DNA from: Bradyrhizobium sp.
GTDB lineage: Bacteria; Pseudomonadota; Alphaproteobacteria; Rhizobiales; Xanthobacteraceae
Reading direction: 5' to 3'
Assembly: GCF_027307225.1 (NCBI RefSeq)
Contig: NZ_DAHUXJ010000047.1
Location: 1 to 51,463, forward strand
DNA: 51,463 nucleotides
Part shown: in pieces, positions 46,676 through 51,463 of the stretch
How the letters are laid out: each line of letters begins with the position of its first letter
Numbering within the stretch: position 1 is the stretch's first letter
The notes under the pieces: model-generated
What the model was told of the DNA's origin: nothing
Database searches by the model: none
Seen by the model: the letters and a program-made list of their open reading frames with translations, nothing else
Position numbers and translations under genes: made by a program

Positions 46676-46953
46676 CAATCCGGTTCGAAAAGCTCAAAGC
46701 TCGTCTCTTGGCCAATCCGAAGGTCAAGGCAGAGTACGATGCGCTGGCGCCGGAGTTCGAAATTGCCGCCGAGATGCTCAGGGCTCGCCTGCGCGCCGGT
46801 CTTTCGCAAGCCGAACTGGCAGCCCGCATGGGAACCAGCCAGTCCACGATCGCCCGGCTTGAGAGTGGGCAAACGCTACCGGGCACGAAGACGCTGCTGC
46901 GCTATGCCGAGGCAACCGGTAGCAAGTTCCACGTGCGGCTGTCGGCAGCTTGA
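46672..46953 (+). CDS. XRE-family antitoxin of the HigB-type pair
   Basis: The 93-residue protein has a helical N-terminal region and a Cro/CI-type helix-turn-helix (LSQAELAARMGTSQSTIARLESG) at ~42-66. It should neutralise the preceding toxin and repress the operon. Four-base ATGA overlap with the toxin gene indicates coupled translation. Confidence 0.85.
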   Translation: MTIRFEKLKARLLANPKVKAEYDALAPEFEIAAEMLRARLRAGLSQAELAARMGTSQSTIARLESGQTLPGTKTLLRYAEATGSKFHVRLSAA

Positions 46954-46987
46954 TGCGGCTTTCGCTTATAGCGGGAGTTAGTTAGCT

Positions 46988-47074
46988 CGTCATGGCCGGG
47001 CTTGACCCGGCCATCCACGTCTTTCGTGCCCGAGGTAAGAAAGTAGATGCCCGCGACAAGCGCGGGCATGACGT
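46988..47074. repeat. REP-like element (CGTCATGGCCGGGCTTGACCC type)
   Basis: GGCCGGG-CTTGA-CCCGGCC forms a stem, and a second hairpin GCCCGCG-acaag-CGCGGGC lies near the right end. CGTCATG at the left is mirrored by CATGACG at the right. This is the common Bradyrhizobium intergenic repeat. It lies between the antitoxin gene and the end of grpE. Confidence 0.75.
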
Positions 47075-47101
47075 GGAAACGAATAGCCGCTTTCGGGGTC
47101 T

Positions 47102-47722
47102 TCAGCTCTGCCGCTCATTGCCGTTGGCAGGCGCGGGCGCAGCAGCCTTTGCGCCGCCCTTGGAAACGCCGACCAACGCGGGACGCAGGATCCGCTCGCC
47201 GATCATGTAGCCGGCCTGGACCACCTGCACCACGGTGCCCGCAGGTACGGACGGATCAGGAACCTCGTACATGGCCTGCTGGAAATTCGGATTGAACTTC
47301 TCGCCGGTGGGGTCGAATTTCCTGACGCCGTTTTTCTCCAGCGCACTGAGCAGCGAGCGCTCGGTCAACACCACGCCTTCGATCAGCGTCTTGAGCATCG
47401 GATCGGCCAGTTCCCGCGTTTCCACCGGCACCGCGTCGAGCGCCCGCTGGAGACTGTCGGCAATGTCGAGCACGTCGCGCGCAAAACCGGTGATGCCGTA
47501 GACCTTGGAATCGGCCACCTCGCGCTTCGTGCGCTGACGAAGATTCTCCATTTCGGCCAGCGTGCGCAGCATCTTGTCGCGCCACTCCGCGACTTCCCTG
47601 GCAAGCGCCTCGGCCGATCCCGGCTCGGGATCATCCGGCATGATATAGGGCTTGGAAATCACGGGCTCGGCGGCCTGCTCTGGATCGGCCGAATTGTCGT
47701 TCTGCCCGTTCGGATCGGTCAT
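47102..47722 (-). CDS. grpE: Nucleotide exchange factor GrpE
   Basis: Releases ADP from DnaK. The 206-residue protein has an acidic/Asn-rich start, the long dimerisation helix ([26 protein letters not shown]) and the beta-domain motif [16 protein letters not shown]. The C-terminus is Ala/Lys-rich. ATG at 47722 is chosen; the open frame to 47875 overlaps the hrcA tail. It follows hrcA by 115 bp. Confidence 0.95.
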   Translation of the reverse strand: MTDPNGQNDNSADPEQAAEPVISKPYIMPDDPEPGSAEALAREVAEWRDKMLRTLAEMENLRQRTKREVADSKVYGITGFARDVLDIADSLQRALDAVPVETRELADPMLKTLIEGVVLTERSLLSALEKNGVRKFDPTGEKFNPNFQQAMYEVPDPSVPAGTVVQVVQAGYMIGERILRPALVGVSKGGAKAAAPAPANGNERQS

Positions 47723-47837
47723 GCAGCCACCTTCTCGAAATCGTCTTCTGAATAAGTTCACGGTCGGGATTGCTGGGGCGGATATCGTGCTTTGGCGGCC
47801 GAAAATCAAGCGTCCAGACGAAACCTGATGCCGCCGA

Positions 47838-48932
47838 TCAGCCGCCCAGCAGGCGGCTGACGATCCGCGCCGCATAATCCACGGTCGGGATCACGCGGGC
47901 ATAATTGAGCCGGGTCGGCCCGATCACCCCGAGCACGCCGACGATCTTGCCGGCGGCATCCCGATACGGTGCGATGATGGTTGACGAACCGGACAACGAG
48001 AACAGCTTGTTCTCCGATCCGATGAAGATCCGTACGCCCTCGGCGCTCTCGGCGCGGCCCAGGAGATCGATCACGCCGCGCTTGGTCTCGAGATCGTCGA
48101 ACAGAAGGCGGACGCGCTCGAGGTCTTCGAGCGCGTGAAGGTCTTCGAGCAGATTGGCATGACCGCGCACGATCAACTGCCGGTCCTCGTGGTCGCCGCC
48201 GGACCAGCTGGCAACCCCGGCCGCGATCACCTTTTGCGTCAGCTGATCGAGCTCGGTGCGGGCCTGCACCAGCGCGGTTTCGAGTTCGAGCCGCGCTTCG
48301 GCCAGCGTGCGTCCCCGGATCCGTGCATTGAGGAAATTGGTGGCCTCGATCAGCGCCGAGGACGGCACGCCCGCCGGCAGGCTCAGCACGCGGTTTTCGA
48401 CCTGGCCATCCTCGCTGACCAGCACCACCAGCGCGCGCTCCGGCTCCAGCCGCACGAATTCGATGTGTTTCAGGCGCGAATTGGATTTGCCGGTCAAGAC
48501 CACGGCGGCGGCGCGCGTCAGACCGGAGAGGCGGGTCAGCGCCTCGCCAAGGGCTGCTTCCACCGACTGCGCGCGGCCGACGGCGGCAAGCTGGGTCTGG
48601 ATCGATTGCCGTTCGGCCTCGGTGAGATCGCCGACCTGCATCAAGGCATCGACGAAAAACCGCAGACCCACTTCGGTCGGCAGCCGCCCCGCCGAGGTAT
48701 GCGGCGCGTAGATCAGCCCGAGCGCCTCGAGATCGGACATCACGTTGCGCACCGAGGCCGGCGACAGCGGAACCGCAATCAGGCGCGAAATGTTGCGCGA
48801 GCCGACCGGCTCGCCGGTGGCGAGATAGCTCTCGACGATCTGGCGAAAAATATCGCGCGAGCGCTCGTTGAGCTGGGCAAGCCCGCTATGCGACGAGATC
48901 AGGCCGATCGGTTCGTGGTGGGCCAAATTCAA
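47838..48932 (-). CDS. hrcA: Heat-inducible transcription repressor HrcA
   Basis: Represses groESL-type operons by binding CIRCE elements. The 364-residue protein has an N-terminal winged helix ([26 protein letters not shown]), the [20 protein letters not shown] region and a GAF-like C-terminal part ([19 protein letters not shown]). Head of the hrcA-grpE pair and divergent from rph. Confidence 0.95.
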   Translation of the reverse strand: MNLAHHEPIGLISSHSGLAQLNERSRDIFRQIVESYLATGEPVGSRNISRLIAVPLSPASVRNVMSDLEALGLIYAPHTSAGRLPTEVGLRFFVDALMQVGDLTEAERQSIQTQLAAVGRAQSVEAALGEALTRLSGLTRAAAVVLTGKSNSRLKHIEFVRLEPERALVVLVSEDGQVENRVLSLPAGVPSSALIEATNFLNARIRGRTLAEARLELETALVQARTELDQLTQKVIAAGVASWSGGDHEDRQLIVRGHANLLEDLHALEDLERVRLLFDDLETKRGVIDLLGRAESAEGVRIFIGSENKLFSLSGSSTIIAPYRDAAGKIVGVLGVIGPTRLNYARVIPTVDYAARIVSRLLGG

Positions 48933-49070
48933 GACTCCGCTGCCCTCGACCTAATTTGTCCCTCCGGGTGCCCGGTGACAAGCAGGCATAAGGAAAAGCC
49001 TTGCCGCTGCGCAAGCGTCCACCTACAAGCACGCCGGACAACCAAATTGGTTAATTTTCGGAGGATTTTC

Positions 49071-49784
49071 ATGCGTCCAAGCTGCCGTGCGCCGGATGAG
49101 TTGCGCGCCGTGTCGCTGGAACGCGGCGTGGTCAAATATGCCGAGGGGTCTTGCCTCGTTAAGTTCGGCGATACCCATGTGCTGGTGACGGCCACGCTGG
49201 AAGAACGCCTGCCGCCGTGGCTCAAGGGCCAGGGCCGCGGCTGGGTCACGGCTGAATACGGCATGTTGCCGCGCGCCACCCTGGAGCGCACCCGCCGCGA
49301 GGCTTCAAGCGGCAAGCAAAGCGGCCGCACCGTCGAGATCCAGCGCCTGATCGGCCGCTCGCTGCGCGCCACGCTCAACCTCGAAGCACTGGGCGAGCGT
49401 CAGATCACGGTCGACTGCGACGTGCTGCAGGCCGACGGTGGCACACGGACGGCGTCGATCACCGGCGCCTGGGTCGCGCTCGCCGACTGCATCGGCTGGA
49501 TGAAGGCGCGCAACATGATCAAGACCGAGGTGCTGCGCGACCATGTCGCCGCGATCTCCTGCGGGATCTACAACGGCACGCCGGTACTCGACCTCGATTA
49601 TGCCGAGGATTCGTCCGCCGACACCGACGCCAATTTCGTCATGACCGGCGACGGGCGCATCGTCGAGGTGCAGGGCACGGCCGAGAAGACGCCGTTCTCG
49701 CAAGGAGAGTTCCTGGCGCTGCTGGCGCTGGCGCAGAAGGGCGTCGCCCGGCTTGTGGACTTGCAGAAGATGGCGGTGGCGTAA
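49071..49784 (+). CDS. rph: Ribonuclease PH
   Basis: A phosphorolytic exoribonuclease trimming tRNA 3' ends. The 237-residue protein has [15 protein letters not shown], the RLIGRSLRA phosphate-binding region, and [23 protein letters not shown] lies upstream of ATG 49071; the frame opens much earlier (48135) only as antisense of hrcA. Divergent from hrcA and followed by rdgB. Confidence 0.96.
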   Translation: MRPSCRAPDELRAVSLERGVVKYAEGSCLVKFGDTHVLVTATLEERLPPWLKGQGRGWVTAEYGMLPRATLERTRREASSGKQSGRTVEIQRLIGRSLRATLNLEALGERQITVDCDVLQADGGTRTASITGAWVALADCIGWMKARNMIKTEVLRDHVAAISCGIYNGTPVLDLDYAEDSSADTDANFVMTGDGRIVEVQGTAEKTPFSQGEFLALLALAQKGVARLVDLQKMAVA

Positions 49785-49831
49785 TTTCAAAAAGGTCGTC
49801 ATGCCCGGCCATGACAGGTTAAATCCGGAAG

Positions 49832-50467
49832 ATGAGAATGCCCCGCCGCATCAGTGGCCAGCTTGTGATCGCGACCCATAATCCCGGCAAGCTTGCCGAG
49901 ATGCGCGAGCTGCTTGCGCCTCACGGGGTCACGGCGATCTCGGCGGCCGAACTCGACCTCGCCGAACCGGAAGAAACCGGCGACAGTTTTGCAGCGAATG
50001 CGAGGATCAAGGCAGTGGCGGCTGCGACGGTGGCAAGGCTGCCGGCGTTCGCCGATGACTCCGGCCTCGCGGTCGATGCGCTCGACGGCGCGCCCGGAAT
50101 TTATTCGGCGCGCTGGGCCGGACCGTCGAAGGATTTCAACGCCGCGATGACCCGGATCGAACGCCTGCTGATCGAGCGTGGCGCGGCTGAACCAGGAAAG
50201 CGGAAGGCGCATTTCGTCTCCGCGCTCTGCGTCGCCTGGCCCGACGGGCACGTCGAGGAAGTCGAGGCGCGCGTCGATGGCACGCTCGTCTGGCCGCCGC
50301 GCGGCGACGCCGGCTTCGGCTACGATCCGATGTTTTTGCCCGACGGTCACGACCGCACCTTCGGCCAGATGACCTCGATCGAAAAGCACGGCCTGCCGCC
50401 GCTCGGCATGGGCCTGTCGCACCGCGCCCGCGCCTTCGTCAAACTGGCGGAGCGCTGCTTTGGTTAG
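49832..50467 (+). CDS. rdgB: RdgB/HAM1-type dITP/XTP pyrophosphatase
   Basis: Removes non-canonical purine nucleoside triphosphates. The 211-residue protein has [15 protein letters not shown], the [21 protein letters not shown] core and [10 protein letters not shown]. Standard length. Its stop overlaps the start of hemW by eight bases. The rph-rdgB-hemW order is conserved in many alphaproteobacteria. Confidence 0.96.
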   Translation: MRMPRRISGQLVIATHNPGKLAEMRELLAPHGVTAISAAELDLAEPEETGDSFAANARIKAVAAATVARLPAFADDSGLAVDALDGAPGIYSARWAGPSKDFNAAMTRIERLLIERGAAEPGKRKAHFVSALCVAWPDGHVEEVEARVDGTLVWPPRGDAGFGYDPMFLPDGHDRTFGQMTSIEKHGLPPLGMGLSHRARAFVKLAERCFG

Positions 50468-51463
50468 CCAAAAAGAAGCCTTCGGCGTTTACGTGCATTG
50501 GCCGTTCTGCCTGTCGAAGTGCCCCTATTGCGATTTCAACAGCCATGTCCGCCATGCCGCGATCGACGAGGATCGCTTTATCCGTGCCTTTACCCGCGAG
50601 ATCGAAACCACAGCGAGCCGCGCGCCGGGGCGCGAGGTGACGTCGATCTTTCTCGGCGGCGGCACGCCGTCCCTGATGCAGCCGCAGACGGTCGCGGCGG
50701 TCCTCGATGCGATCGGCAAGCATTGGCGCGTGGCGGTGGATGCCGAGGTGACGCTGGAGGCCAATCCGACCAGCGTCGAGGCGACGCGCTTCGCCGGCTA
50801 TCGCGCAGCCGGCGTCAACCGCGTTTCGCTCGGCGTGCAGGCGCTGGACGATGCTTCGCTGAAAATGCTCGGACGAATGCACAGCGCGCGCGAAGCGCTC
50901 GATGCGGTCGCGATCGCGCGCCGTTCGTTCGAGCGCTATTCGTTCGACCTGATCTATGCGCGTCCCGACCAGACGGCGGAGGCCTGGACCAGCGAACTCA
51001 ACCTCGCGATTGGCGAAGCCGCCGAGCATCTGTCGCTCTACCAGCTGACGATCGAGGAAGGCACGCCGTTTTTCGGCCTGCATGCGGCGGGCAAGCTCAA
51101 GACGCCGAACGAGGCGCTGGCGCGCACGCTCTACGACGTGACGCAGGAAGTCTGCGATCACCACGGGCTGAATGCCTACGAAATCTCAAACCACGCGCGC
51201 CGCGGCGCCGAATGCCGGCACAATCTCGTCTACTGGCGCGGCCAGGAATATGCAGGCGTAGGCCCCGGCGCGCATGGCCGTCTCGATATCGACGGCGTGC
51301 GGCACGCGACCTCGACCGAGAAGCGTCCCGAGGCGTGGCTGATGCGGGCCGAGAGCAACGGCCATGGCGTCGTGGTCGACGATGTCCTCAACAGCGAGGA
51401 GCGCGCCGACGAATTCCTGCTGATGGGACTGCGTCTGGCCGAAGGAATCGATCCGCGCCGCTA
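50460..51463 (+). CDS. hemW: HemW-like radical SAM protein (truncated by the window end)
   Basis: A haem chaperone related to coproporphyrinogen III dehydrogenase. The visible 334 residues begin at a TTG (50460) with GGAG upstream. They contain the radical-SAM triad CLSKCPYC plus Asp-Phe, [10 protein letters not shown], the [13 protein letters not shown] block, and YEISNHAR near residue 240. Coding continues past the window edge, so the C-terminus is missing. The start overlaps the rdgB stop by eight bases. Confidence 0.93.
   Translation, partial: MVSQKEAFGVYVHWPFCLSKCPYCDFNSHVRHAAIDEDRFIRAFTREIETTASRAPGREVTSIFLGGGTPSLMQPQTVAAVLDAIGKHWRVAVDAEVTLEANPTSVEATRFAGYRAAGVNRVSLGVQALDDASLKMLGRMHSAREALDAVAIARRSFERYSFDLIYARPDQTAEAWTSELNLAIGEAAEHLSLYQLTIEEGTPFFGLHAAGKLKTPNEALARTLYDVTQEVCDHHGLNAYEISNHARRGAECRHNLVYWRGQEYAGVGPGAHGRLDIDGVRHATSTEKRPEAWLMRAESNGHGVVVDDVLNSEERADEFLLMGLRLAEGIDPRR

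Noticed and set aside
48135..49070. Long N-terminal extension of the rph frame
   Set aside because: It is antisense to hrcA. The rph start at 49071 has a GGAGG site and matches the family length.

Overview
The window looks like a chromosomal segment of an alphaproteobacterium of the Bradyrhizobium / Rhodopseudomonas group. The evidence is high GC with GC-rich third codon positions, the arrangement of dnaK-dnaJ, grpE, hrcA and rph-rdgB-hemW, a phasin, form II CO dehydrogenase genes in the order S-L-M, a quinoprotein alcohol dehydrogenase, and intergenic repeats typical of that group. The genus is inferred from gene content and was not tested by any search.

Layout. 218-2902 encodes a Baeyer-Villiger-type monooxygenase fused to an alpha/beta hydrolase. 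3024-3351 is a block of four palindromic repeats. 3482-10577 holds envelope and storage genes: a GT39-like membrane protein, a phasin, two membrane-anchored unknowns, an LTA-synthase-like phosphotransferase, an RlpA-like protein and a small unknown. 10808-19117 appears to be one physiological unit for periplasmic alcohol oxidation: a small cytochrome c, a FIST sensor overlapping a hybrid histidine kinase (like NosP/NahK), two NarL-type response regulators, a fused XoxJ-XoxG-like protein and a PQQ alcohol dehydrogenase with a lanthanide-type Asp pair. 19696-23568 is coxSLM (form II). 23632-26314 is a NitT/TauT-type ABC transporter.

27095-31408 is a defence island with more AT-rich codon use. 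It holds a TIR-APAZ gene, a short prokaryotic Argonaute (together a SPARTA system) and a third, translationally overlapping gene whose product has a PD-(D/E)XK-like pattern (E180, P201-D202, E215). That third gene is the best candidate for something undescribed. The island follows about 600 bp of degenerate repeat sequence.

31489-41515 returns to core metabolism and housekeeping: a cysteine hydrolase, an orphan ABC binding protein, nth, a DUF2244 protein, an Ada-like protein, an orphan gene pair, a GNAT acetyltransferase, gpmA, dapB, a DUF1330 protein, pyrF, an FMN reductase and a phospholipid methyltransferase-like gene. 41864-51463 is the heat-shock and RNA/nucleotide quality-control region: dnaJ, dnaK with a sigma-32-like promoter, a secreted unknown, a HigB-type toxin-antitoxin pair, grpE, hrcA, rph, rdgB and a truncated hemW at the window edge.

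A second theme is a family of fifteen ~75-bp near-perfect palindromes, each bounded by CTAG or a decayed form of it and mostly arranged as pairs with a 12-17 bp AATC-containing linker. They occur at six loci and sit tightly against gene ends; twice the terminal CTAG supplies the TAG stop codon of the adjacent gene.
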